The position numbers and the translations under genes were made by a program. From Betaproteobacteria bacterium (GTDB lineage: Bacteria; Pseudomonadota; Gammaproteobacteria; Burkholderiales; Burkholderiaceae_C), in assembly GCA_947453725.1 (NCBI GenBank), contig CANGHH010000017.1:32001-96000 (forward strand): DNA of 64,000 bases, given 5' to 3'. Below are positions 29,649-39,523 of the stretch, one piece after another (position 1 is the stretch's first letter; the number at the start of each line of letters is the position of its first letter). A model generated the notes under the pieces. That model saw nothing but the letters and a program-made list of their open reading frames with translations. It did not search any database and was not told the origin of the DNA.

Positions 29649-30362
29649 TCACCACGACAGCTCCGACGGCGTCAGCTTGTGCGCGTTGGTTTCGATGCGC
29701 AGGATGCGGCCGTCGCCGAGGTGGATCACGCGGTCGGCCATGCCGGCGATGGCGGCGTTGTGCGTGATCACCACCGCCGTCGTGCCGAGCTCGATGTTGA
29801 TGCGCGCGATGACCTCGAGCACCAGCTTGCCGGTCTGGTAGTCCAGGGCGCCGGTCGGCTCGTCGCAGAGCAGCACGTCGGGCCGCTTGACGATGGCCCG
29901 CGCGATCGCCACGCGCTGCTGCTCGCCGCCCGAGAGTTGCGCGGGAAAGTGGTCGCGCCGGGCCGTCAGGCCGACCCGCGCGATGGCCTCGTCGGCGTCC
30001 ATCGGGTTTTCTGCGATGTCGGTCACCAGGGCCACGTTCTCGTGCACCGTCAGGCTGGGTATCAGGTTGTAGAACTGGAAGACGAAGCCGACATGCTCGC
30101 GCCGGTAGCGCGTCAGTTCGGCCTCGCTGGCGCCAGTGAGCAGGTGGTCGCCGAAGCGCACCGTGCCGCTGCTCGGCACGTCCAGGCCGCCCAGGATGTT
30201 GAGCAGCGTGCTCTTGCCGCTGCCCGATGCGCCGAGCAGCACGATGAATTCGCCGCGCCGGATGTCGAGGCTCACGCCCTGCAGCGCGACCACGTCGACC
30301 TCGCCGGTGCGGTAGATCTTGCTCAGTTCGGTGGCGCGGAAGACGGCGTTTTCCGTGCTCAT
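29649..30362 (-). CDS. ABC transporter ATPase of the MacB/LolD family
   Basis: A 237-residue ATPase. It has Walker [11 protein letters not shown]-loop in [17 protein letters not shown], signature [14 protein letters not shown], Walker [13 protein letters not shown] and an H-loop His in [11 protein letters not shown]. The [12 protein letters not shown] and DEPTGALD features are those of the LolD/MacB group. It is the first gene of the exporter operon (ATPase, permease, adaptor). Confidence 0.94.
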   Translation of the reverse strand: MSTENAVFRATELSKIYRTGEVDVVALQGVSLDIRRGEFIVLLGASGSGKSTLLNILGGLDVPSSGTVRFGDHLLTGASEAELTRYRREHVGFVFQFYNLIPSLTVHENVALVTDIAENPMDADEAIARVGLTARRDHFPAQLSGGEQQRVAIARAIVKRPDVLLCDEPTGALDYQTGKLVLEVIARINIELGTTAVVITHNAAIAGMADRVIHLGDGRILRIETNAHKLTPSELSW

Positions 30363-30654
30363 GGTCGGGGCTCTCTTTCAGGGCCAGCCGCCACCCGGGC
30401 TGCCGGGATGGCCGGGGCGGCCCCCCTCGAAGCGATTGTCGGCAGAGCGGCGCGTCCGGACTTGACCGGGCTCAAGCGACGGTGCTCCAGCGACCGGTCC
30501 GCGCTCAGCGCCCCGGGCGACCACCGGGTAAGCCCGTAAGTAGTCCCTCGAACGCGAAAAGTCCAGCGCTCAGGCATCGTCAGGGGTTGAGCGTGCAGGC
30601 TGGCGCGCCTCGCCTTGAACCTTTGACGACCCCAAGATACGAACGGAGACCCCC
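30363..30654. promoter_or_regulatory. Divergent intergenic region with a weak FNR-type site
   Basis: This 292-base gap separates the minus-strand exporter operon from the plus-strand importer operon. At 30462-30475 the sequence TTGACCGGGCTCAA has the TTGA-N6-TCAA spacing used by FNR/CRP-family regulators, though the inner bases are not ideal. A GGAG ribosome binding site at 30645-30648 serves the importer binding-protein gene. Nothing else was recognised. Confidence 0.35.
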
Positions 30655-31896
30655 ATGAATTTCCAACGCAGAGCATTGAGCACCCTGGCGCTGACGAGCG
30701 CGCTGGCCGCCGCCTTCCCGGCCGTGGCCGCCGACCCGATCAAGATCGGCGTGTCGGGTCCCTTCACCGGCGGCTCCTCGTCGATGGGTGTCAGCATGCG
30801 CGACGGCGTGCGCCTCGCGGTGACCGAGATCAACAAGGCCGGCGGCGTGCTGGGCCGCCAGCTGGCACTGGTCGAGCGCGACGACGAAGCCAAGAACGAA
30901 CGCGGCGTGCAGATCGCCCAGGAGTTGATCAACAAGGAGAAGGTCGCCGTCACGGTGGGCTTCATCAACACCGGCGTGGCCCTGGCCTCGCAGCGCTTTT
31001 ACCAGGAAGCCAAGATTCCGGTGATCAACAACGTGGCCACCGGTTCGCTGGTGACGCACCAGTTCGACGACCAGCCCGAGAACTACATCTTCCGCAACGC
31101 CGCGCACGACAGCATCCAGGCGCCGATGATCGTCGAGGAGGCCATCACCCGCCGCGGCTTCAAGAAGGTCGCGATCCTGGCCGACAGCACCAACTACGGC
31201 CAGCTCGGCCGTGAAGACCTGGAAAAGGCCCTGGCGCTGAAGGGCATCAAGGCCGTCGCCGTCGAGAAGTTCAACATCAAGGACGTCGACATGACGCCGC
31301 AGCTGCTGAAGGCCAAGGAAGCCGGCGCCGAAGCGGTGCTGACCTACGGCATCGGCCCCGAGCTGGCGCAGATCGCCAACGGCATGACCAAGCTGGGGTG
31401 GAAGGTGCCGATGGTCGGCAGCTGGACGCTGTCGATGGCCAACTACATCGACAACGCCGGCCCCGGCGGTGAAGGCGCGCGCATGCCGCAGACCTTCATC
31501 CAGGAGCCGACCACGCCCAAGCGCCAAGCCTTCATCATCAACTACCTGAAGACCTTCAGCCCGAAGGGCGCGCGCATCGATTCGCCGGTGTCGGCCGCCC
31601 AGGGTTACGACTCGATCTACCTGCTGGCCGCGGCCATCAAGCAGGCCGGCGGCGTCGACGGGCCGAAGATCAAGGCCGCGCTGGAAGACCTGAAGACGCC
31701 GGTCGAAGGCGTGGTCACGACCTACACCAAGCCCTTCACCACCAAGGACCACGAGGCCATCACCGCCAACATCCCGGTGTTCGGTGAAGTCAAGGGCCAG
31801 AAGGTGGTCTACGCCTACCCGGAAGACCAGAAGAAGGCCTCGGAAGTGCGCGTCAAGGACGCCAACGCCAAGGGCGCGCTGACCGTCAAGAAGTAG
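30655..31896 (+). CDS. Branched-chain amino-acid type ABC transporter substrate-binding protein
   Basis: A 413-residue type I periplasmic binding protein of the LivJ/LivK family. The signal peptide ends near PAVAAD. The mature protein opens with PIKIGVSGPFTGGSSSMGVS and contains GQLGREDLEKALALKGIKAV and QGYDSIYLLAAAIKQAGG, all usual for this fold. It should feed the permeases encoded downstream. The ligand could be an amino acid, an aromatic acid or an amide; the sequence alone does not decide. Confidence 0.93.
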   Translation: MNFQRRALSTLALTSALAAAFPAVAADPIKIGVSGPFTGGSSSMGVSMRDGVRLAVTEINKAGGVLGRQLALVERDDEAKNERGVQIAQELINKEKVAVTVGFINTGVALASQRFYQEAKIPVINNVATGSLVTHQFDDQPENYIFRNAAHDSIQAPMIVEEAITRRGFKKVAILADSTNYGQLGREDLEKALALKGIKAVAVEKFNIKDVDMTPQLLKAKEAGAEAVLTYGIGPELAQIANGMTKLGWKVPMVGSWTLSMANYIDNAGPGGEGARMPQTFIQEPTTPKRQAFIINYLKTFSPKGARIDSPVSAAQGYDSIYLLAAAIKQAGGVDGPKIKAALEDLKTPVEGVVTTYTKPFTTKDHEAITANIPVFGEVKGQKVVYAYPEDQKKASEVRVKDANAKGALTVKK

Positions 31897-31985
31897 TCAG
31901 CTGGGCGGCGATACTGTCGCCCCGTCTGTCCGCCCACCGCCGGCCGCTCGCCGGCGGTTTCACTTTCGCCACCGCGAGCGCCGCC

Positions 31986-32861
31986 ATGCAAATCTTCACC
32001 CAACTCGTTTTCAGCGGCATCGCGCTGGGGATGATCTACGCGGTCATCGCCTTCGGCTACCAGCTGACCTTCGCCACCAGCGACACGCTGAACTTCGGCC
32101 AGGGCGATGCGCTGATGCTGGGCGCGCTGGTCGGTCTGACGCTGGTCGGCCTGGGCGTCAACTACTGGCTGATGATCCCCATCGTCTGCGTCTTCGGCGC
32201 GGTGCAGGGGGCTTTCGTCGAACGGATCGGCGTGCGCCCGGCGATCAAGATCAAGAGCGAGTTCGGCTGGATCATGTCGACGATCGCACTGGGCATCATC
32301 TTCAAGAACGTGGCCGAGAACGTCTGGGGCCGCGACGACCTGAAGTTCCCCTCGCCGCTGCCCGAGTCGCCGCTTCACTTCCTGGGCGCGAATGTGCTGC
32401 CGATGGAAATCCTGGTGGTCGTCGGTGCGGTCGGGATGATGCTGGCGGTGGAAGTGTTCAACCGCCAGTCGATCTACGGCAAGGCCGTCGTCGCGACCTT
32501 CAACGACCGCGACGCGGCCAAGCTGATGGGCATCAACACCGGCCTGGTGATCACCTTCAGCTACGCGCTGAGCTCGATGAGCGCGGCCTTCGCCGGCGTG
32601 CTGATCGCGCCGCTGACGCTGACCGGCGCGACGATGGGCGCGGTGCTCGGCCTGAAGGCTTTCGCGGTGGCCATCATCGGTGGCTTGACCAGCGGCATGG
32701 GCATCATCCTGGGCGGCATCATCCTGGGCATCGCCGAGACCACCACCGGCTTCTACCTGTCCACCGGCTACAAGGACGTGCCCGGCCTGGTGCTGCTGCT
32801 GATCGTGCTGGCCGTCAAGCCGGCCGGCCTGTTCGGCAAGATGGCCATCAAGAAAGTCTAA
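31986..32861 (+). CDS. livH: LivH-type ABC permease
   Basis: A 291-residue inner-membrane permease with about eight hydrophobic segments. The N-terminal QLVFSGIALGMIYAVIAFGYQ and the later AVLGLKAFAVAIIGGLTSGMG match LivH. It lies 89 bases after the binding-protein gene and is separated from the next gene by a dispersed repeat. Confidence 0.93.
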   Translation: MQIFTQLVFSGIALGMIYAVIAFGYQLTFATSDTLNFGQGDALMLGALVGLTLVGLGVNYWLMIPIVCVFGAVQGAFVERIGVRPAIKIKSEFGWIMSTIALGIIFKNVAENVWGRDDLKFPSPLPESPLHFLGANVLPMEILVVVGAVGMMLAVEVFNRQSIYGKAVVATFNDRDAAKLMGINTGLVITFSYALSSMSAAFAGVLIAPLTLTGATMGAVLGLKAFAVAIIGGLTSGMGIILGGIILGIAETTTGFYLSTGYKDVPGLVLLLIVLAVKPAGLFGKMAIKKV

Positions 32862-32865
32862 TCAT

Positions 32866-32950
32866 GGAGCCCCCAAGCTCGCTATCGCTCGCTACCCCCC
32901 AAGGGGGCCGTCCGCCTGCAGCCCGGCAAAGCCGGTTCTGCGGCGGGAAG
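32866..32950. repeat. Dispersed intergenic repeat of a type seen in Burkholderiales
   Basis: The stretch between livH and the livM-livG fusion contains GCTCGCTATCGCTCGCTACC flanked by CCCCCAAG and CCCAAGGGGGCC, then a GC-rich inverted segment. I associate this kind of element with Burkholderiales genomes, where it lies between genes. Its C and G blocks can pair to form a hairpin, so it could act as a transcription or mRNA-stability element inside this operon. No other copy was noticed in this window. Confidence 0.6.
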
Positions 32951-32975
32951 CTTGATCGGTCCGGAAAGTAGTCAC

Positions 32976-34922
32976 GTGAAGAACAAATCTCTCTGGATCG
33001 GCCTCTTCGCGATCATCCTGGTCGGCGGCCTGCCGCTGGCCGTCCACAACCCCTACTACATCCACCTGGTCGAGACGATCATGATCTACGCGATCGTGCT
33101 CTTCGGGCTGGACATCGTCGTCGGCTACACCGGACAGGTCTCGCTGGGCCACGCCGGCCTGTTCGGCATCGGCAGCTACACCGCCGGCGTGATGGTGATG
33201 AAGCTGGCCGCGCCGCTGTGGCTGACGCTGCCGGCCGCCGTGTTGCTCACCGCAGGCTTCGGCGCGCTGCTGGCGCTGCCCGCGCTGCGCGTCACCGGGC
33301 CCTACCTGGCGATGGTGACGCTGGCCTTCGGCACCATCATCCAGATCCTGATCAACGAGATGACCTTCCTGACCGAAGGCCCACTGGGCATCAAGGTGGC
33401 CAAGCCCGAGCTCTTCGGCATGAAGCTGGGCGAGCGCGAGTTCTACTGGGTGGTGCTGGCCATGCTGGTGCTGTCGCTGGTTGTCGTGCACCGCATCCTG
33501 CGCAGCCACCTGGGGCGCGCCTTTGAGGCGCTGCGCGGCAGCCCGGTGGCGTCCGACTGCATGGGCGTCTCGGTCTACCGCTACAAGGTCTACGCCTTCG
33601 TGATCAGCGCCGGTCTGGCCGGTCTGGCCGGCGGGCTGTATTCGTACAGCGAGCAGTACATCAGCCCCAACACCTACAACTTCGAACTGACGGTGCTGTT
33701 CCTGCTGGCCATCATCATGGGCGGCCGCAAGACGCGCACCGGCGCGCTGCTGGGCGCCACCATCATCGTGCTGCTGCCCAAGGCGCTCGACGACCTGGAA
33801 CTCTTCCGCATGCTGGCGGTGGGCGTGGCCCTGATCGTCGCCGTCGGCGCCGCGGTGTCCGTGAAACGGGGCAAGACCGAATGGCGCTCGGCCGCCGTGC
33901 CAGTGGTCGGCAGCATCGCGCTGGCGGCGGTGAGCTTCGTGCTGCAGACGATGACCGACTGGCGGCTGTCGATCTTCGGCCTGATCACGCTCTTCGTCGT
34001 CTACTACCTGCAGGACGGCATCGTCGGCTTCGTCCGCGTGGCACTGAACATCAAGACCGCGGGCGACGACATCGACGCCGAGCACCTGGCGCCGCTGCGC
34101 GGCGACGCGCTGTCGCAGGCGGCCGGGGCCGCGGCGGGCCACGAAGCCGAAGACCTGCTGACCGCCAGCCATGTGCTGATGCAGTTCGGCGGCCTGAAGG
34201 CGCTGAACGACGTCGAGCTGAAGGTCAAGCGCGGCACCGTGCACGGCCTGATCGGCCCCAACGGTTCGGGCAAGAGCACGATGATGAACGTGCTGACCGG
34301 CATCTACCTGCCGACGGCCGGCGAGATCACCTTCGCCGGACGCTCGGTCGTCGGCCGCACCTCGTCGGACATCGCGCTGTCGGGCATCGCGCGCACCTTC
34401 CAGAACGTGCAGCTCTTCGGCGAGATGACGGCGCTGCAGAACGTCATGGTCGGCCTGCACCACAGCTTCGACAGCAAGCTGCTGGACGTGGCCGCGCACA
34501 CGCCGCGCTACCAGCGCGAAGACGCACAGGCCACCGCACGGGCGATGGGCCTGCTGAGCTTCGTCGGCCTGGCCAGCCTGGCGCACGAGGAGGCGCGCAA
34601 CCTGCCCTACGGCAAGCAGCGCCTGCTGGAAATTGCCCGCGCGCTGGCGCTCGACCCGCAGCTGCTGCTGCTCGACGAACCGGCGGCCGGACTGACCGCG
34701 CCCGACATCAAGGAACTGGTGGCCATCATCGGCAAGATCCGCGAACACGGCATCACGCTGATCCTGATCGAGCACCACATGGACGTGGTGATGTCGGTCT
34801 GCGACACGGTCAGCGTGCTCGACTTCGGGCAGAAGATCGCCGAAGGCAAGCCGGCCGCGGTGCAGGCCGATCCGAAAGTCATCGAAGCGTATCTGGGCGG
34901 CGAAGCTGCTGCGGCGCACTGA
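32976..34922 (+). CDS. livM-livG: Fused LivM permease and LivG ATPase
   Basis: A 648-residue fusion. The N-terminal 300 or so residues are a LivM permease (YTGQVSLGHAGLFGIGSYTAG, ALRGSPVASDCMGVSVYRYK). A stretch with further hydrophobic helices follows, then a LivG ATPase from about residue 395. The ATPase has Walker A GPNGSGKST, the family ARTFQN segment, signature NLPYGKQRLLEIARAL, Walker B LLLLDEPAAGL and H-loop IEHHMDVVM. GTG at 32976 is preferred to the upstream TTG at 32952, because GGAAAG lies just before it and the next residues form a normal cytoplasmic Lys-rich start. Permease-ATPase fusions of this type are common in betaproteobacteria. Confidence 0.9.
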   Translation: MKNKSLWIGLFAIILVGGLPLAVHNPYYIHLVETIMIYAIVLFGLDIVVGYTGQVSLGHAGLFGIGSYTAGVMVMKLAAPLWLTLPAAVLLTAGFGALLALPALRVTGPYLAMVTLAFGTIIQILINEMTFLTEGPLGIKVAKPELFGMKLGEREFYWVVLAMLVLSLVVVHRILRSHLGRAFEALRGSPVASDCMGVSVYRYKVYAFVISAGLAGLAGGLYSYSEQYISPNTYNFELTVLFLLAIIMGGRKTRTGALLGATIIVLLPKALDDLELFRMLAVGVALIVAVGAAVSVKRGKTEWRSAAVPVVGSIALAAVSFVLQTMTDWRLSIFGLITLFVVYYLQDGIVGFVRVALNIKTAGDDIDAEHLAPLRGDALSQAAGAAAGHEAEDLLTASHVLMQFGGLKALNDVELKVKRGTVHGLIGPNGSGKSTMMNVLTGIYLPTAGEITFAGRSVVGRTSSDIALSGIARTFQNVQLFGEMTALQNVMVGLHHSFDSKLLDVAAHTPRYQREDAQATARAMGLLSFVGLASLAHEEARNLPYGKQRLLEIARALALDPQLLLLDEPAAGLTAPDIKELVAIIGKIREHGITLILIEHHMDVVMSVCDTVSVLDFGQKIAEGKPAAVQADPKVIEAYLGGEAAAAH

Positions 34923-34936
34923 AGGGGCTGCAGCAC

Positions 34937-35659
<723 letters not shown>

Positions 35660-35687
35660 GCCTCCTCAGCCCCTCCCGCGCAGCAAG

Positions 35688-35718
35688 AAAAATGGCAGGG
35701 GGTCACCCTGCCATTTTT
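35688..35718. terminator. Bidirectional terminator between livF and the Lys-rich protein gene
   Basis: A perfect 13-bp stem (AAAAATGGCAGGG / CCCTGCCATTTTT) with a 5-base loop. The A and T runs at its two ends make it work as an intrinsic terminator on both strands, which fits the convergent genes at 35659 and 35739. Confidence 0.94.
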
Positions 35719-35738
35719 GCGATCGGAGGCTGAAGAAC

Positions 35739-35921
35739 TTACTTCTTCGGCTCTTCCTTCTTCGCTTCCTTCTTGGCGTCTTCCTTCTTTTCCATCTTCT
35801 TGGCGCCGCTGGCGGCACCGCTGGCCGGCATCGGGGCGCCACCGGCATGCGAAGCGGCGTGGGCGCTGAAGGCGACGGTCGCGAAGGCCGCGACGATCAG
35901 GGATGCGAGGGTCTTGGTCAT
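35739..35921 (-). CDS. Small exported Lys/Glu-rich protein
   Basis: A 60-residue protein. Residues 1-22 form a clear signal peptide (MTKTLASLIVAAFATVAFSA, cleavage near AHA). The mature part is a short Gly/Ala/Pro segment followed by a charged tail of KKE and KKD repeats ending EEPKK. Mature length is under 40 residues with no Cys, so it is probably a disordered periplasmic polycation. I know of similar short exported Lys-rich proteins in Burkholderiales but not their function. ATG at 35921 is chosen because it begins the signal peptide. The gene ends at the bidirectional terminator. Confidence 0.72.
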   Translation of the reverse strand: MTKTLASLIVAAFATVAFSAHAASHAGGAPMPASGAASGAKKMEKKEDAKKEAKKEEPKK

Positions 35922-36156
35922 GGGAATACTTTCGGGTCGTCTTGCGAGGGTGGACGGGGAACGGGTGGACTGGCCAGACCGCGCGTGCGCAGCCGCGGTC
36001 TGAAGGCCCAGCGGGATCGCCACCCCCACGCGATCCGCTCGGTGCCCGCAAGCAGCCCAACGGCCGCCGCCGGGCTTGAGTTGACAGTGCGGACCCGGCA
36101 TCGCCGCCCGAGCACCCCCGGACTTTCCCGAGGATGGCTGCCGCCCTCCGCGGGCC

Positions 36157-38091
36157 TCAGCGCCCGCGCAGGAACAGCGCATCCAGCTCCTTCATCGTCA
36201 CCTGGCGCCAGGTCGGCCGGCCGTGGTTGCAGGTGTCGGCGCGGGCTGTGGCTTCCATCTCGCGCAGCAGGGCGTTCATCTCGTCCAGATTCAGCCGCCG
36301 GTTGGCGCGCACCGCGCCGTGGCAGGCCATCGTGGCCAGGATCTCGTCGCGCGCGCGCTGCACCACGCGGCTGGCGCCGGCTTCCTGGAGTTCGGCCAGC
36401 ACCGAGCGCGTCAGTTCGGCCAGGTCGGCGTCGGGCAAAGACGCCGGGCGGCTGCGGACGACCAGCGTGGTGGCCGACAGCACGCCCACGTCCAGCCCCA
36501 ACGTGCGCAGCGCAGCGGATTCAGCTTCGGCGGTGGCGATCTCGCTGGCGGTGGCCGCGAAGCTGTGCGGGATCAGCAGCGGCTGCGCCGGCAGCGCGTC
36601 GCTGTGCGCGGCGTCGCGCTTGAGCTTCTCGTAGACGATGCGCTCGTGCGCGGCGTGCATGTCGACGACGACCAGGCCCTGCGCGTTCTCGGCCAGCACG
36701 TAGACGCCGGCGATCTGCGCGATGGCCCGGCCCAGCGGCCAGGCCGCCGGCTCGGCGGCCGCTGCGGTTTCGGGGCGCAGTCCCGCCCAGGCCGCCAGCC
36801 CGCCGCTGCCCTGCGGCGTGCGCCAGGCCCCCTGCGGCGCTGCCCAGGGGGCCGGCCGCTCATGGACGGCCGCTGCCGGGCCGGCATCCGCCAAGGCCAG
36901 CGAAGGCTGCCAGGACGGCGGCAAGGCCGGCGCCCAGGCTTGGCGTGCCGGCCCGGCGCCCGCCAGCCCTGGTGGGGCCGCTGCGCCCTCGACCCGCGCT
37001 GCGCCGGCAGCGGCCGCTTCGGCGGTCACCCGGCTCGGCGCCAGCGCCTGTTCGACCGCGCTGCGCAGCGCGCCGTGCAGGGCCCGGCCATCGCGGAAAC
37101 GGACCTCGATCTTGGTCGGGTGCACGTTGACGTCGACCAGCTCGGGCGCGATGGTGATGAACAGGGCATAGGCCGGCTGGCGGCTGCCGTGCAGCTGGTC
37201 TTCGTAGGCCGAGCGCACGGCGTGCGACAGCAGGCGGTCGCGCACGTAGCGGCCGTTGACGAAGAGGTACTGGCAGTCGGCCCGCGCGCGCGCCGCCTCG
37301 GGCTGGCCGACGCGGCCCCAGAGGGCCAGCGGCCCGCGCTCGGCGCGCAGTTCGCGGCTGGCGGCAAAGAAGTCGGCGCCCAGCACGTCGGCCCAGCGCT
37401 GGGCGGCGGTGTCCAGCCCCGGCAAGGCCGCCACGGCGCGCCACTGCGCCACCAGGCGGCCGTCGTGCCAGACGGCAAAGCCGACATCGGGCCGCGCCAG
37501 CGCGTGGCGGCGCACGGTTTCCAGCGCGTGGCTGAGTTCGGTGGCCTCGGTCTTCAGGAACTTGCGCCGCGCCGGCGTGCTGAAGAACAGCTCCTGCACT
37601 TCGACCGTGGTGCCCAGCGCGCGCGCGGCGGGTGCGATCTCGCCGCTGCGCGCCTGCAGGCGCCAGGCGTGCGGCTCGGCCGCGGTGCGGGTGCTCAACG
37701 ACATCTCGGACACCGAGGCGATGGCCGCCAGCGCTTCGCCGCGAAAACCCATCGTGGCGACCGACTCCAGCTCGGCCAGGTTGGCGATCTTGCTGGTCGC
37801 GTGGCGCTTCAGCGCCAGCGTCAGGTCGGCCCGCGCGATGCCGGCGCCGTCGTCTTCGACCACGATGGCCCGCACGCCGCCGGCGGTCAGGCGCACGGTG
37901 ATCTGGCGCGCGCCGGCGTCCAGCGCGTTGTCGAGCAGTTCGCGCACCACCGAAGCCGGCCGTTCGACGACCTCGCCGGCGGCGATCTGGCTGACCAGCT
38001 CGTCGGGCAATTCCTGGATCCGGCGCCGCGCGGCGGGCGCGGTGCTGTCACCCGAGAGGTCGGGCGTGGTCAGCGGGGTCGCGATGGTCAT
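36157..38091 (-). CDS. mutL: DNA mismatch repair protein MutL
   Basis: A 644-residue MutL that couples mismatch recognition by MutS to strand removal. The N-terminal GHKL ATPase is intact: ELPDELVSQIAAGEVVERPA, ELLDNALDAGA, EDDGAGI and GFRGEALAAIASV. The C-terminal domain carries the endonuclease motif DMHA(x)2E(x)4E at residues 477-488, plus ACHGAV and CNHGRPTW near the end. This is the MutL type that nicks DNA itself, as in species lacking MutH. A 235-base gap separates its end from the small Lys-rich protein gene and shows nothing distinctive beyond that gene's presumed promoter. Confidence 0.97.
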   Translation of the reverse strand: MTIATPLTTPDLSGDSTAPAARRRIQELPDELVSQIAAGEVVERPASVVRELLDNALDAGARQITVRLTAGGVRAIVVEDDGAGIARADLTLALKRHATSKIANLAELESVATMGFRGEALAAIASVSEMSLSTRTAAEPHAWRLQARSGEIAPAARALGTTVEVQELFFSTPARRKFLKTEATELSHALETVRRHALARPDVGFAVWHDGRLVAQWRAVAALPGLDTAAQRWADVLGADFFAASRELRAERGPLALWGRVGQPEAARARADCQYLFVNGRYVRDRLLSHAVRSAYEDQLHGSRQPAYALFITIAPELVDVNVHPTKIEVRFRDGRALHGALRSAVEQALAPSRVTAEAAAAGAARVEGAAAPPGLAGAGPARQAWAPALPPSWQPSLALADAGPAAAVHERPAPWAAPQGAWRTPQGSGGLAAWAGLRPETAAAAEPAAWPLGRAIAQIAGVYVLAENAQGLVVVDMHAAHERIVYEKLKRDAAHSDALPAQPLLIPHSFAATASEIATAEAESAALRTLGLDVGVLSATTLVVRSRPASLPDADLAELTRSVLAELQEAGASRVVQRARDEILATMACHGAVRANRRLNLDEMNALLREMEATARADTCNHGRPTWRQVTMKELDALFLRGR

Positions 38092-38182
38092 CGAGCCGAT
38101 TGTAGAAGTCGCCCCCGGCAGGGCCGTCAGCGCTTTCAGCGCCGGCCCGCCACGCTGGGCAGGTCAGGCGCCGCCCGACCGC

Positions 38183-38569
38183 TCACTTCAATTGCTGCAG
38201 CAGCTCGCCCATCTGCTGGTGCAGCGCGTTCACGGCCTTCAGCGGCCGCACCATGACCTTGAAATCGATGATCCGGCCGCTGTCGTCCCAGCGGATCAGG
38301 TCGATGCCGTTGACGTGCACGCCGGCGATCTCGGTGCTGAATTCCAGCACCGCGTCACGCGGGCCGACGATCTCGCGCTCGTAGCGGAAATGCGCGCTGT
38401 TCAGCACCTGCATCGCGCCCTGCAGGTAGCGCAGCGTGATGGCCTTGCCACGCTGCGGCGTGTGCACCACCGGCGAGTGGAAGACCACCTCGTCGGCCAG
38501 CAAGGCCGCCAGCTGGCCCATGTCGCGGGTCTTCACGACCTCGTGCCAGACCGCCAGGGTGTCGATCAT
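38183..38569 (-). CDS. SnoaL-like / NTF2-fold protein
   Basis: A 128-residue small alpha+beta protein of the SnoaL/NTF2 superfamily: MIDTLAVWHEVVKTRDMGQL, ALLADEVVFHSPVVHTPQRG, then a beta-sheet region with IDLIRWDDSGRIIDFKVMVRP. Members include polyketide cyclases, ketosteroid isomerase-like enzymes and non-catalytic binding proteins; the activity here is unknown. It lies 34 bases downstream of a short-chain dehydrogenase gene on the same strand and probably forms an operon with it. Confidence 0.85.
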   Translation of the reverse strand: MIDTLAVWHEVVKTRDMGQLAALLADEVVFHSPVVHTPQRGKAITLRYLQGAMQVLNSAHFRYEREIVGPRDAVLEFSTEIAGVHVNGIDLIRWDDSGRIIDFKVMVRPLKAVNALHQQMGELLQQLK

Positions 38570-38603
38570 CGCGTTCTCCTCTCGGGCTGCAGATGGACGC
38601 GCA

Positions 38604-39383
38604 TCAACGCGCGTACGTGACGCCACCATCGACGACCAGTGTCGAGCCGACCACGTAGTCGCCCGCGCGCGAAGCCAGGTAGATGGCGGCACCGGCCATG
38701 TCGTCGGCCACGCCGATGCGCCGCGCCGGGATGCGCTGCGCCACCGCATCGCCATGGTCGCGCGCGTCGCGGTTCATCTCGGAGGCGAAGGCCCCCGGCG
38801 CAATGGCGCTGACGACGATGCCCTCGGGCGCCAGCTTCAGCGCCATGCGCTTGGTCAGGTGGATCAGGCCGGCCTTGCTGGCGGCGTAGGAGTAGGTTTC
38901 CTGCGGGTTGACCGACACGCCGTCGATCGAGGCGATGTGGATCACCTTGGCACAATGCCCGCGCGCCGCGCCGGCCTTCAGCAGGCCGTGCAGCGCCTGG
39001 GTCAGGAAGAAGGGGCTCTTCAGGTTCAGGTCGACCACCTTGTCCCAGCCCGCTTCGGGGAACTCGTCGAACTCCGCGCCCCAGGCGGCGCCGGCGTTGT
39101 TGACCAGGATGTCCAGGTGCGATTCGCGCGCCGCGTAGGCCGCCACCAGGCCGCGCAGGCCGGCTTCGGTGGCGACATCGGCGGGCAGCGAGATGCAGGG
39201 GCCGGAGGCTGCGAATTCGGCCGACAACTCGGCCGCCGTGGCGTCGCAGGCGGCAGCCTTGCGCGCCGAGATGTAGACGCGGGCGCCGGCCTGCAGGAAG
39301 CCGGCGGCAATCATGCGGCCGATGCCGCGCGAGCCGCCGGTGATGAGGGCTGTACGGCCGGCGAGTGAGAAGAGGTCTTGCAT
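38604..39383 (-). CDS. Short-chain dehydrogenase/reductase
   Basis: A 259-residue classical SDR. It has the nucleotide-binding TGGSRGIG, the structural NNAG, and the catalytic Ser in IHIASIDG with Tyr and Lys in YSYAASKAG. The ending VVGSTLVVDGGVTYAR is typical. The Arg in SARKA right after the second strand suggests NADP(H) preference. The substrate is not evident. It is paired with the SnoaL-like gene. Confidence 0.92.
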   Translation of the reverse strand: MQDLFSLAGRTALITGGSRGIGRMIAAGFLQAGARVYISARKAAACDATAAELSAEFAASGPCISLPADVATEAGLRGLVAAYAARESHLDILVNNAGAAWGAEFDEFPEAGWDKVVDLNLKSPFFLTQALHGLLKAGAARGHCAKVIHIASIDGVSVNPQETYSYAASKAGLIHLTKRMALKLAPEGIVVSAIAPGAFASEMNRDARDHGDAVAQRIPARRIGVADDMAGAAIYLASRAGDYVVGSTLVVDGGVTYAR

Positions 39384-39523
39384 CGCGGAGTGTCTCTGTA
39401 GGGCGGTGGGCCGAGGGTGGCGCCTAAGGGCCGCGCTGGCGATGCGGGTATATCCTCAGACGCAGGCCGCCTGATGGCAAAGCGCCACAGGGGCAGCCCC
39501 TTTGCAGCCTGTCTTGCAAGCCC

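Noticed and set aside
25939..30539. Open frames of more than 1200 codons on both strands across the ABC exporter genes
   Set aside because: The translations are Arg/Ala/Gly or His/Gln-rich without domain signatures, and well-defined transporter genes occupy the region.
32952..32975. TTG at 32952 as the start of the LivM-LivG fusion
   Set aside because: GTG at 32976 has a GGAAAG upstream at good spacing and gives the usual short Lys-rich start before the first membrane helix; the TTG would begin inside the repeat-linked spacer.
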